Origin: Lutispora saccharofermentans
GTDB lineage: Bacteria; Bacillota; Clostridia; Lutisporales; Lutisporaceae
Direction of reading: 5' to 3'
Length of the DNA stretch: 64,000 nucleotides
NCBI RefSeq assembly: GCF_024363565.1
Contig: NZ_JAJEKE010000020.1
Span: 1-64,000 of the forward strand
The notes beneath the pieces were generated by a model. That model was given only the letters and a program-made list of their open reading frames with translations, was not told the origin of the DNA and did not search any database. The position numbers were made by a program, and so were the translations under genes. Positions 44,490 to 53,355 of this stretch are shown here, piece after piece; the first letter of the stretch is position 1; each line of letters starts with the position of its first letter.

Positions 44490-46070
44490 CCTTGACAACT
44501 TCACAAAAGACCATTTTAAAGAAATCCAAAGAGGCAAATTTCACGAATCTCTTCAATTATGACTCATTTGAAGCCATGTAGCGATTATTTTACCCTGTTT
44601 ATCAACTTCTTTATCTCAAAATGGGCGCAGGAGTTCCGTATAGCGATAAATTTGTGATTTTTGTCTTGTACCCTCCCTGCATGAATTTGATGAACCTCTT
44701 AATATTTTGTCCTGTAACCATGATACCGCAAACCATTCTGCTTTTAATTTTGCCACGTACAGTAAGTTTTTGTAATCCGGTTCTTTTCAATGCGGAATTG
44801 CTGCCTTCGATGCTGGCACACAGGCTTGTGTTTTCTTTTTGTTCCACTTTCATGCTCATTCGCTCTATGCCTGCTTTGACAGCTTTCACAGGAATACGGA
44901 CCACATTGTCCTTTCCTTGAGTTTTGCTATAGCATTTGTCCCGAAGTTCGTAGCCAGCACAGGCTTGATGCGGAAAGTGGGCAGAAGTTTGGCTGTTGCT
45001 TACCCTGGCTCGCGTAGGAACATAACCCATGGGACATTTGCTGATGATATAGGTTTCTGAATCTATCTCAAAGGCGGTAGCTGATAGCTTTTTGCTAGGT
45101 GTGGTTCCGCTCATATTGATAAGGTGTATTCGGATACCATTTTCTTGAGCAGTGGTGTGCACATCGGGGGAATGGAACCCTCCATCCACATACATGTCGG
45201 TGCATCAGGTTTCACTAAGTTCCAACACATACCCACTTTGCCGGACATCTCCCTTTATCCGATAGGTGGCATCTTCATCATAGGCAGATTGGAGTGAACC
45301 AGAGGAAATCTCCTTCTTTGGCTTGGCAATAAGTTTTCCGGTCTCTGCATCTACTTTAGCTTGTTCTTCAATGAATCGCTTGGTGATACGTACCTCTTCT
45401 GAGGACTGCATTTCCGGTAGATCGTTTAGCAGGTCAAGGGCTTCACGGCAAAGATTCAACAATTGTGTGAGCTTGCTATCTGCTTTCTGAGCCTTTGAGC
45501 GATAAAGGGTATCCGTCTTGAAAGTAGTGTTCCAGCACCTGGGATAAGGCTTCCGTCCGTTTGGCTTCTGGTATAGCTTTCACTGCTTTTACCAGCACAT
45601 CGTAGGTCAAAGACATTCTTCCTGCCTTTTTTATATTACTCATGAAAAGGGTGGTGTCTGTTCTCTGCTGTTCCAGAGAGATGCCTGCATGGGCAGCAAA
45701 GGACTCCAAGAGACGAATAAATTGACCGAAGAGCAAGTCTTCCTTCTCCGGATTCTCTATGCAGTATTGGTAAACACGCTCCTGGAAGTGGTTCAGCGTC
45801 GGCTCTGCAAGGTTAAGATCACCAAGGGTTTTTATTCCCAATGCATAGTTGACCATAAAGATAGGAGCCCATGATTTTTTGAGCTTTTCACGGATCCTGG
45901 GATTCATCCATTGGGTACTGTCTAACAAGGATTGCTGATTATGATTGTGGTTTTCTCTAAACATTGGTAGGTCTCCTTCATTTGTAAAGTATGGCTGTAT
46001 TTTCAATTACAGTATACCATAAAATCGACCTAAAATCCAGCGTTTTCAATGGTTTGTGAAGTTTTCAATG
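44490..46070 (-). mobile_element. IS1182-family-like insertion sequence, decayed
   Basis: Terminal inverted repeats CCTTGACAACTTCACAAA (44490-44507) and its near-complement ending at 46070 (CATTGAAAACTTCACAAA read inwards) enclose one broken minus-strand transposase. The element separates the PucR cluster from the racemase gene. No clear target-site duplication was found by eye. Confidence 0.8.
44611..46006 (-). pseudogene. IS1182-type transposase in three reading frames
   Basis: Pieces at 45476-46006, 45205-45462 and 44611-45195 read consecutively as one transposase. The first has the N-terminal domain (FRENHNHNQQSLLDSTQWMN), the middle has the pre-catalytic acidic region (SAYDEDATYRIKGD), and the last has YVDGGFHSPDVH and the C-terminal basic domain with RTGLQKLTVRGKIKSRMV. 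A frameshift and a stop split them, so no active transposase is made. Confidence 0.87.
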
Positions 46071-46176
46071 TACAAATAACTCGATTATGTTAACTATTTT
46101 TTGCGATAGAATCAACTTTAATAATAAAAATGCTTTTCAAATTACTTATAATTTTTATTAGAAAGGAGCTAGTTTA

Positions 46177-46926
46177 GTGAGGATAGCATATATTGATCCA
46201 GTTGGTCCGAAGGGTGCCTACTACTTCATAAAAAATGAATTGGAGAGATTTGTAGATCAAGGTAATAATGTAGATTTTTTTTGTCTAAAAAGAGGTCCTG
46301 ATAACCTCGAGTATAGATACTATGAAGCATTAATTATACCAGATTTGATACATCTACTATTAGATCTAGAAGGAAAGGGTTATGATGCAGCTATAATTGG
46401 GTGTTTCTTTGATCCTGGTCTTGATGTTGCAAAAGAAATGCTTACTAAAATGATCGTAGTGGGAGTTGCAGAAGCATCATTAATTATTGCTAAAACTTTA
46501 GGAGAGAGCATCAGTATAATAGTTGGAAGAGAAAAACATATTCCAAAATGTATTGAGGTAATAAAAACAAAAGGTATAGAGGGTAAAATAACTTCTATTC
46601 AGTCTCTAGGTTATAAAGTTAATGATATGGCTAACAATTCTGTCATTTCAGAATTGATTGAGAAAAAAGCACTAGAGGCAATTACAAATGATCTTGCTGA
46701 CGTTATTGTTTTAGGTTGTACTCTAGAGGTAGGTCATTATGAGGAATTACAACAGAAATTAAATATACCTGTTATCGACCCTGTTGTTGCTTCCTTAAAG
46801 TATGCTGAGTTTCTAGTTGAAATTAAAAATACTTGCAAATGGTTTCCTTCTAAAAAATATGCTTACGAAAGACCACTTGAAGAAGATATTATAAGTCAAA
46901 GAATTAAAGAATTGTTTTACTACTAG
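46177..46926 (+). CDS. Asp/Glu/hydantoin racemase family protein
   Basis: This 249-residue protein has the two-cysteine plan of aspartate/glutamate/hydantoin racemases and related decarboxylases: IIGCFFDPGLD near residue 90 and VLGCTLEVGHYE near 190, with a start MRIAYIDPVGP. The start is GTG with AAAGGAG upstream. It is transcribed opposite to the PucR cluster but lies just across the IS1182-type element, so it was probably a neighbour before the insertion. A hydantoin or amino-acid racemase role would suit the NCS1 permease and peptidases, but the substrate is inference. Confidence 0.82.
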   Translation: MRIAYIDPVGPKGAYYFIKNELERFVDQGNNVDFFCLKRGPDNLEYRYYEALIIPDLIHLLLDLEGKGYDAAIIGCFFDPGLDVAKEMLTKMIVVGVAEASLIIAKTLGESISIIVGREKHIPKCIEVIKTKGIEGKITSIQSLGYKVNDMANNSVISELIEKKALEAITNDLADVIVLGCTLEVGHYEELQQKLNIPVIDPVVASLKYAEFLVEIKNTCKWFPSKKYAYERPLEEDIISQRIKELFYY

Positions 46927-48305
46927 TACAAGCTCTGCATAATTAACACTTAATTAAATGGCTAAAGGAATCCCTTTATATGTCCACTTAAAAGGGTGAG
47001 CAGTCAGGTTATATTGTTCAATGAATCGCAGGATGCTTTCTTTGAGTTCAGCTACTGAAGAGTAACTGCTTCGCTTTAAAAGTTTACGATTTGTTATTCC
47101 AAACCATATTTCAATCTGATTCATCCATGAACTGTGTTTTGGAGTATACGCGAACCGTATCCTGTGTTCTGGGTCATGAAGGAATTCTTCCCTGGTTTTT
47201 TTGTTCTGCAGAATACCGCACTTTCCCTTTACACCAAGTGGTGTTTTTAGGTCACAGACCTCTGCAACAAGTTTTACCAGTGACTCTGATTTATGAGTGG
47301 TTAATCCATCACAAACAAAGACCCACTCCCCTTCCGGGTCTGTTTCAATCGTGGAACGAACCGCATTGCAGAAATCTTCTTCTGTCCTTGTTTCATCTAG
47401 ATAAGGCGCATAAAGTGTTCCTTTCGCAACATCAAAGAATCCAATCAGACTGGTAGTTCCATGGCGGATATATTCGAATTCTGCTTTTGCACACATCCCC
47501 GGCAACGACAGTTTATCCGGATACTTGCGCTCTAATGCCTGAACTCCAGTCATTTCATCCGTAGAAACAGCATGGGTTCCTGTTTGTTCCAATGCTTGTG
47601 AGGATAGATATAGTTCACAGATTTCATTAACTTTTGTGGCAAATAATTCCGGGTTTTCTTCTTTATCCGAAGAATGCAGCTAGTATCGGATTTTATGAGG
47701 GCATAAATTTACCTCATTTTTAAAAAACGACTGACGGATTTCTCTGAAATTTCGTCAGCAATTCCCTGTTTTTTGATTTCCTTTACCAAAAGTGTCAGAC
47801 TCCACTAGCTGACTTCATATCCGAGCTCCCGGGGATTTTTACAGGCAAGATCTATGATTTTCATGATTTGTTCCGGTGTAAACTTGTGTGAAGCACCAGG
47901 ACGCTTTTCATCCGTCAGAATTTTTATAATCTCTCCCTGTAAATTTTCTGGTGTGGAGATTTCAATTTCTCGAAGAACAGGGAGACGGTGAAGGAAACGG
48001 TTACGCCAGGTGGCTACATTGGTATAATGCAAGTCGATAATTTCTGCAATTTCTAGATTGGTAGTCCCCTGGGAAGCCAATAATATAATCTTGGAACGCT
48101 TTACCAGACTGGAAGGAAGGGAACGGCTGCTGGAAAATGAATTTAAAATTATATACATCTGCTCTGTTAGAACAGGAATAGTATCAACTGTTTTATTTCG
48201 CATTGTAATATCACCTTATCTGAAGTATGTATGATACTATTATGCACTAAAAATAGAAAATTGAAAAGCATGTTTTTTATTAAGCGTTAATTGCGCAATG
48301 CTGTA
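46927..48305 (-). mobile_element. IS630-family insertion sequence, decayed
   Basis: Imperfect terminal inverted repeats (GTACAAGCTCTGCATAATTA on the left; GTACAGCATTGCGCAATTAA read inwards on the right) enclose a broken minus-strand transposase. The exact ends are approximate. It lies directly after the racemase gene. Confidence 0.7.
46954..48203 (-). pseudogene. IS630-type transposase, interrupted
   Basis: The 5' part (48203-47805) encodes the helix-turn-helix domain (GTTNLEIAEIIDLHYTNVAT) and ends at a stop after ELGYEVS. The sequence continues in frame for a while (LTLLVKEIKKQGIADEISEK) and then suffers a frameshift and another stop. The 3' part (47592-46954) encodes the DDE domain: STDEMTGVQ, VFVCDGLTTHKS and HSSWMNQIEIWFG. 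The catalytic triad survives but the gene is split, so it is inactive. Confidence 0.88.
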
Positions 48306-48475
48306 CTTGTTGCTGCCACATTTTTGGTGTTCTTACCCAATTTAATTCAATTTACTGAACACCTACTAACATGGTATATGGTCAAAATACTAATATTGAA
48401 ATAGTTTAAAATAAATGGTACGTCAAACTTAGGATTTAACACTACTTATACTTTTCTTTATGTACTTTTCATATA
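48306..48475. other. Short intergenic stretch
   Basis: AT-rich spacer between the IS630-type element and the CPBP gene. No signal recognised. Confidence 0.3.
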
Positions 48476-49108
48476 CTATAGTATAGTACCTGTGTTTCCG
48501 GCAATGTGGAAAAGTACAGGATATAAAATTGATCCTGTAACCTCTACAATATTCCCCGCAAAGATTCCAAAAACAAAAGCAAATAGTACTTGTTTCAATG
48601 AAAGTTTGTTAATTTTAAAATTGTGATATTGAAAATGTGTAATTCCAAAACAAATAGCAGATATACAAGCCACAATAGGAATGCTTCCAAAAAGAGGAAG
48701 TATGATATATCGGTTATGCAATTTTAGAAGATTTGTAGTTAAAGATTGTATAATCCCCCTAAATAAAATTTCTTCCCCAATTGGAAAAATTATAGAAAAT
48801 TTGATGAATTGTTCTGATGTTTTTGGTATATCGTAACTTGAATAAATACAAAACAATGAGAATACTAGTAAAATATAGAACCACCCTTTTAATCCAATAT
48901 CAAGAGCAGTACTTGGTAAAGCAATATTAAATGACTTGCCTCCCAGTACTCCTATTATTACAATCAAAGCAAGCCAAACATATGAAGCATTGTATCTGAT
49001 AACTTCAGGTATACTAATCTCTAATTTATATAGATATCCTAATATCCTCATTACCAATGTAAGAAAAAATGTTAAACCTAGTAATAGTAAAAATACAAGC
49101 GTTATCAT
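48476..49108 (-). CDS. CPBP-family intramembrane metalloprotease
   Basis: This 210-residue membrane protein has about seven helices and the CPBP/Rce1 (Abi) motifs in order: GEEILFRGIIQ, FGITHF and LFHIAGNT, supplying the Glu-Glu-x3-Arg and two His/Asn sites. Family members process prenylated proteins in eukaryotes and are linked to bacteriocin self-immunity or peptide processing in Bacillota. AGGAGGTG precedes the ATG. It is flanked by mobile elements and has no obvious partner peptide gene within 1 kb. Confidence 0.9.
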   Translation of the reverse strand: MITLVFLLLLGLTFFLTLVMRILGYLYKLEISIPEVIRYNASYVWLALIVIIGVLGGKSFNIALPSTALDIGLKGWFYILLVFSLFCIYSSYDIPKTSEQFIKFSIIFPIGEEILFRGIIQSLTTNLLKLHNRYIILPLFGSIPIVACISAICFGITHFQYHNFKINKLSLKQVLFAFVFGIFAGNIVEVTGSILYPVLFHIAGNTGTIL

Positions 49109-49258
49109 TTTAATTCACCTCCTTTATGAATCTCTTGATCACGGGGCTGGAAGCCCCGGAACTACGGTATTCTTATCGTTGACTACATATAGTCGACGTA
49201 TTTATTTTTGTTCATATAGCAATCCTCGAAGATGTTCCAGTTCTATGCGGGAAAGTAA
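49109..49258. other. Hairpin-rich intergenic stretch
   Basis: It contains GGGGCTGGAAGCCCC and a palindrome around GACTACATATAGTC. Such hairpins resemble IS200/IS605-type ends, but no gene for one is present. Unassigned. Confidence 0.3.
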
Positions 49259-50010
49259 GTGCCAGGCACGACGTTTAGATGGTTATTCACTTTTACTCTC
49301 ATTTTTATAGATCATGTCTTTTATTGATCTTTCTGTTATGTTGATGTTATGTGCGATTTCCTTATATGTATATTTCAATGCTAATGCCGCTCTTGCATAT
49401 TCCAGCTTGTATTGTGTCAGCCTTCTTTTCATTGAGCCTGCTTTTACTAATTTACCACGTTTACAAAGCCTTTTATTCCCCTTCTGTAAAAAATGTCACT
49501 GCTCCATTTGTATTCGCTGACTGTCTGACATATACCCGCTTGTACCGGATTCTGATGTATATATCTCAATACCCATATCAAATATCTCTCATCCTGCACA
49601 AGAATCGCCTTGTACCTGCCTTGGAATACATGTCCTACTCTTTTATACTTAGCATTGAAATACTTGCTGTATTTGTTATTAATCTGATGCATTATCTCCT
49701 GCAGTTTCTTATCCATTGTCTGTATCAGAATATGATAGTGATTGTCCATCAAGATATATCCGAATATTCGGTAGTTCATTCCCTCTATTGACTCTTTTAG
49801 CTGCTTGATGAAATACCCTTTATCAATGCTTTCCTTGAATATGTATTTCTTGTTGTTACCCCGCGCAATCACATGATAAATACCACCCTTATACTCTTCT
49901 CTCCACGGCCTACCTATTAAAAAAACCTCCTGATACTATGCTAATACTATAATATCAGAAGGATGTCCCTAATTCAATATCAGTCTAAACGTCGTGCCTG
50001 GCACTTATTC
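49259..50010 (-). mobile_element. RAYT/REP-associated Y1 transposon unit
   Basis: The unit begins AAGTGCCAGGCACGACGTTT and ends TAAACGTCGTGCCTGGCAC plus TTATTC, the same ends as the gene-less copy at 39033-39094. It contains one minus-strand Y1 transposase gene. The termini fold as hairpins, as needed for single-strand transposition. Confidence 0.85.
49285..49917 (-). pseudogene. REP-associated tyrosine (Y1) transposase, damaged
   Basis: The catalytic half has GRPWREEYKGGIYHVIARGN, the HUH motif YILMDNHYHILIQT and the tyrosine-bearing WVLRYIHQNPVQAGI. AGGAGG stands 8 nt before the expected start, but that codon is ATA (49917-49915) instead of ATG; the first usable start is the internal GTG at 49872. 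At the 3' side the frame stops at about 49447. A C-terminal helix-turn-helix (YTYKEIAHNINITERSIKDM) continues in another frame to 49285. Start loss plus frameshift suggest it is dead, although translation from ATA cannot be excluded. Confidence 0.82.
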
Positions 50011-50022
50011 TAGCGCAAATCG

Positions 50023-50090
50023 CTTCATGTATATTTGCAAAGGGGTATTTTGGGCTAATTTCTAACCCTTTGCATCCCTTTCTTAGATAT
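50023..50090. repeat. TGCAAAGGG / CCCTTTGCA element, right copy
   Basis: TGCAAAGGG (50036-50044) and CCCTTTGCA (50066-50074) are inverted around about 21 bases. This is the direct-orientation partner of 38959-39024, located about 110 bases upstream of the sigma-54 promoter of nhaC. Confidence 0.7.
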
Positions 50091-50126
50091 ACTAAGTAAG
50101 CTATTTATGAAAGTACTCAAGCAATT

Positions 50127-50174
50127 AATTGGTAAACAGGATAAAAAGCTTAACATTTACCCTGTTTACCAATT
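50127..50174. promoter_or_regulatory. 14-bp dyad, probable upstream activator site for nhaC
   Basis: AATTGGTAAACAGG and CCTGTTTACCAATT pair perfectly around 20 bases, ending 24 bases before the -24 element. The close distance is unusual for an enhancer, so an operator or silencer role is also possible. Confidence 0.55.
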
Positions 50175-50197
50175 ATCCTTTTATCATATGTAATGAT

Positions 50198-50213
50198 TGG
50201 CATATATTTTGCA
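50198..50213 (+). promoter_or_regulatory. Sigma-54 promoter of nhaC
   Basis: TGGCATA-TATT-TTGCA, full -24/-12 match with correct spacing, about 200 nt upstream of the nhaC start. Confidence 0.9.
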
Positions 50214-50278
50214 CATATAAGCTTCTGAGCAAGGCAATTTTTATTAACGGTATTCTTATAGGCTCAGGTGGAGTGTAC

Positions 50279-50326
50279 CCGATAGCTTAGCGCCGCTTAT
50301 ATTAATTAGCGGCGCTAAGCTATCGG
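50279..50326 (+). promoter_or_regulatory. 19-bp perfect hairpin in the nhaC leader
   Basis: CCGATAGCTTAGCGCCGCT, a 10-base loop and the exact complement. It is GC-rich relative to its surroundings and would form in the mRNA about 90 nt upstream of the start codon. No T-run follows, so it is not a standard terminator. Confidence 0.7.
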
Positions 50327-50349
50327 ATAAATTATGATTTGGAGGTGAT

Positions 50350-50385
50350 ATGATTACTATAGAGTTGAATGAATTTGATCAGTAA
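50350..50385 (+). CDS. Possible 11-codon leader peptide before nhaC
   Basis: ATG follows GGAGGTGAT and encodes MITIELNEFDQ before TAA, ending 31 nt before the nhaC start. The strong ribosome site suggests real translation, perhaps coupling or attenuation with the hairpin at 50279-50326. It is too short for any family assignment. Confidence 0.35.
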   Translation: MITIELNEFDQ

Positions 50386-50416
50386 ATCTAATCAATCTAT
50401 TAAAGGAGGAAAATTT

Positions 50417-51847
50417 ATGGAGTTTGGATTTTTAAGTGTAATACCACCAATAATTGCTATGACAATTGCAGTATTATATAAAAAGGTTTCATTAGCTTTG
50501 CTTTTGGGAATTCTCACCGGAAATTTACTGCTATGCAATTGGAATGTTTTTCATGCAGTCACCAGTACAGTGGATGGAATCTTAAGTGTAGCTGCAAGCG
50601 TAGGAAATCTAAAAATTTTTATATTCACATCTCTAATGGGTGCTTTTGTAATTTTGGCAACAGCATCAGGAGGTGTTGACGGCTTCGTTGAGTATTTAAC
50701 TGAACAAAACAAGAAAATTAAGAATAAAAAACAGGCCATGCTCCTTGGATACCTTATCGGTATAATTATATTTATTGACGGATTGTTGAGTATTATGTTT
50801 ACAGGTGTAGTTACCAGACCAATCACCGATAAATACAAAGTATCAAGAGAAAAACTGGCCTATATATGCGACTCAACCTCTGCACCAATCAATGCAATAA
50901 TTCCCTTGAATTCGTGGGGTGCAATGCTGATGGGATTAATAGGTACGCAGATAGCATCGGGTATTATATCAGGAGATCCTATGGAACTCCTGATTAAGAG
51001 TCTGCCCTTCCAGTTATATTCAGTAGTCTCCATTTTGTTTGTCCTTTTCTATATAGTAACTGAAAAGGATTGGGGACCCATGAAAAAAGCAGAAGAAAGG
51101 GTCATTAAAACAGGAAAGCTTTATGATGATGGTGTAACTCCTTTAATGTCAGACGATTTGTCAGAAGACGAAAAATTAGAAAATATAAAGCCAAACAAAA
51201 ATTATATGCTTATACCTTTATTAGTACTTGTGGGAGTTACTTTCGTTGGATTACTTATAACGGGAAGCGGTAATATTTCAAAAGGTGATGGCACCACCTC
51301 CATATTATATTCCATAATAATTACATTGATTGTTATGTTTATGTACTATAAAAAGGAAAATATAATGACAACTAAGCAGTTTAACACATTTGTCACTAAA
51401 GGAATAGGAAATATGCTTTCTCTTGTTATGCTGCTAGTATTGGCATTTACAATAGGAAATGCCATATCTTCTCTGGGTACGGGCAAATACCTGGCAAGCT
51501 TAGTTGAAGGAAAGATAAGCGGTGCATTTGGCCCTGCTATAGTATTTATAATTGGTTCAATTATGGGATTCAGCACAGGCACAAGCTGGGGAACATTTGC
51601 AATAATGATGCCTATAGCCATACCAATGGCAGTTTCGATGAATTCGAATATTTTGATTTCAATTGGTGCTGTAGTCTCAGGAGGCATATTCGGAGACCAT
51701 TGCTCACCGCTTTCAGATACTACTATATTATCCTCTATGTCAGCAGGAACAGATTTATATTCCCATTTTAAAACACAAATTCCCTATGCTTTGCTTAGCG
51801 GAGCTATATCCCTTGTATTATATATAGTATTTGGACTAATCATGTAA
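50417..51847 (+). CDS. nhaC: NhaC-family Na+/H+ antiporter-like transporter
   Basis: This 476-residue protein has about 12 membrane helices, with CDSTSAPINAIIPLNSWGAM near residue 155 and IFGDHCSPLSDTTILSSMSA near the end, both typical of the NhaC/C4-dicarboxylate-like antiporter family. AAGGAGG stands 7 nt before the ATG at 50417; the open frame extends 16 codons further but without such a site. Many NhaC relatives exchange amino or organic acids rather than Na+. Operon linkage to a PLP desulfhydrase/deaminase gene (26 nt downstream) suggests amino-acid or malate/lactate-type exchange. Confidence 0.85.
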   Translation: MEFGFLSVIPPIIAMTIAVLYKKVSLALLLGILTGNLLLCNWNVFHAVTSTVDGILSVAASVGNLKIFIFTSLMGAFVILATASGGVDGFVEYLTEQNKKIKNKKQAMLLGYLIGIIIFIDGLLSIMFTGVVTRPITDKYKVSREKLAYICDSTSAPINAIIPLNSWGAMLMGLIGTQIASGIISGDPMELLIKSLPFQLYSVVSILFVLFYIVTEKDWGPMKKAEERVIKTGKLYDDGVTPLMSDDLSEDEKLENIKPNKNYMLIPLLVLVGVTFVGLLITGSGNISKGDGTTSILYSIIITLIVMFMYYKKENIMTTKQFNTFVTKGIGNMLSLVMLLVLAFTIGNAISSLGTGKYLASLVEGKISGAFGPAIVFIIGSIMGFSTGTSWGTFAIMMPIAIPMAVSMNSNILISIGAVVSGGIFGDHCSPLSDTTILSSMSAGTDLYSHFKTQIPYALLSGAISLVLYIVFGLIM

Positions 51848-51873
51848 ACTTGAAAGGCAGAGAAGGTTAAAAT

Positions 51874-52860
51874 ATGGAAGAATTACATTCATGGAATAAA
51901 TGTATAAACAAATTGGAGCTTGGAATATTTCCTACACCACTATACAGAATGACAAATGCAGAAGGCTTTTTAAATTATAAGCCTATATATATTAAAAGAG
52001 ATGATATTACCGGGTTAGGACCCGGAGGCAACAAGACCAGGAGCCTGGAGTATATATTGGGAGATGCAGTCAGGCAGGATTCAAATGTTATTATAGCATC
52101 AGGCCCGTTGCAGTCAAATCTGTGCACACTTGCAGCTTGTGCCTGCAGCAAGTTGAAGCTGAATTGTATTTTAGTTCATAGCGGGGAAAAACCGGATAAG
52201 TTTGAAGGGAATTTGCTACTAAACAAAATTCTCGACGTTGATGCACATTATATAGGAGAGGTTAGTGAAAACGAAAGAACTAAATATGTTGATGAGTTAT
52301 TCGTTAAACTTGAGAAAGAAGGAAAACGCCCATATATAATTATGAATGGAGGTTCTACAGGCTATGGTGCATTAGGATATGTTAATGCCATATATGAGAT
52401 ATTCAAACAGTGTAAAGAACTAGGTTTCCGAATAAATGAGATATTTGCGCCCGGAGGAAATGGCGGTGTTGCCGCCGGCTTAATATATGGAAATGCTATC
52501 CTGGGATTTCCATTCAAGATAAACATTATTAGTGTTGAATATGATAAGGATACTTTATCAAATCATATAAGAAATATAATTAAAGAAGTTGAAGAAATAA
52601 CGCAAATACCTTTTAATTACAAGCTTGAAGAAAGCTGCAGCATTATAGATGATTACAGCGGAAAAGGCTGGGGAAGAAATACAATAGAAAGCGAACAGCT
52701 TGTACTTGATTTTCCTAAGATGGAGGGTATATTTATAGAGAATGTTTATAATAGCAAGGCTCTTGTAGGTATGTTTGATATGATAAGAAAATCAAGAGTA
52801 AATGGTGAAGTATGTTTTATACATACAGGAGGCTTTGGCTCATTATTCAGCCAGTGGTAA
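51874..52860 (+). CDS. PLP-dependent D-cysteine desulfhydrase/ACC deaminase family enzyme
   Basis: This 328-residue fold II PLP enzyme has the PLP lysine in LGPGGNKTRSLEYILGDA (near residue 53), ASGPLQSNLCTLAACACSKL as the phosphate/substrate loop, and FAPGGNGGVAAGL. These match D-cysteine desulfhydrase, ACC deaminase and L-cysteate sulfo-lyase relatives. Such enzymes release ammonia and an imine or keto acid. It follows the NhaC-type transporter in a sigma-54 transcription unit, and the convergent neighbour is RidA, which clears reactive imines made by PLP lyases. The substrate cannot be chosen from sequence. Confidence 0.87.
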   Translation: MEELHSWNKCINKLELGIFPTPLYRMTNAEGFLNYKPIYIKRDDITGLGPGGNKTRSLEYILGDAVRQDSNVIIASGPLQSNLCTLAACACSKLKLNCILVHSGEKPDKFEGNLLLNKILDVDAHYIGEVSENERTKYVDELFVKLEKEGKRPYIIMNGGSTGYGALGYVNAIYEIFKQCKELGFRINEIFAPGGNGGVAAGLIYGNAILGFPFKINIISVEYDKDTLSNHIRNIIKEVEEITQIPFNYKLEESCSIIDDYSGKGWGRNTIESEQLVLDFPKMEGIFIENVYNSKALVGMFDMIRKSRVNGEVCFIHTGGFGSLFSQW

Positions 52861-52892
52861 TGTAAATAATTCTGTGGGTAAATGAAAAAGTT

Positions 52893-52934
52893 AACTCCTT
52901 TCTGGCAGCAATAAAACCAGAAAGGAGTTTTTTT
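52893..52934. terminator. Bidirectional terminator between the PLP enzyme and ridA
   Basis: AACTCCTTTCTGG, 11-base loop, CCAGAAAGGAGTT and seven T. Strong 13-bp stem between convergent genes. Confidence 0.92.
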
Positions 52935-52971
52935 ACAGTTTCTCTAATGTTATATTTTGATATGGAAGTAA

Positions 52972-53355
52972 TTAATTTTCCTTATACGCAATCATATCAA
53001 TTTCCACAAGAACATCCTTAGGCAATCTTGCCACTTCAACGCATACTCTTGCAGGCTTATGACTAGAGAAGAATTCTGCATACACTTCATTTATTGCAGC
53101 AAATTGATTCATGTCCTTAATATAAATAGTTGCTTTTGTTACATCCTCTATAGCTGATCCGCAATCATTAATTATCTTTATGCAGTTGGATAAGGATTGT
53201 CTTGTTTGCTCCTTTATATCATCAGAAATACTATTTGTTGATGGATTAATTGGCAGCTGCCCTGAAACAAAAATAAAGCCTCCGGCTACGGTAGCATGTG
53301 AGTATGGTCCTATTGCGGCCGGTGCATTTGGTGAAATAATTGGATTAACACTCAT
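52972..53355 (-). CDS. ridA: RidA family reactive imine/enamine deaminase
   Basis: This 127-residue YjgF/YER057c/UK114 protein has IGPYSHATVAGGFIFVSGQL and the C-terminal active-site region ARVCVEVARLPKDVLVEIDM, containing the conserved arginine and glutamate. Homotrimers hydrolyse 2-aminoacrylate-type imines to keto acid and ammonia. It is convergent with the PLP lyase gene at 51874-52860, whose chemistry can yield such imines, so the pairing makes biochemical sense. Confidence 0.93.
   Translation of the reverse strand: MSVNPIISPNAPAAIGPYSHATVAGGFIFVSGQLPINPSTNSISDDIKEQTRQSLSNCIKIINDCGSAIEDVTKATIYIKDMNQFAAINEVYAEFFSSHKPARVCVEVARLPKDVLVEIDMIAYKEN

Noticed and set aside
49200..49250. Minus-strand frame ending ELEHLRGLLYEQK, resembling a Spo0E-like or IS-associated small protein
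   Set aside because: Too short, without start or ribosome site; similarity is impressionistic.
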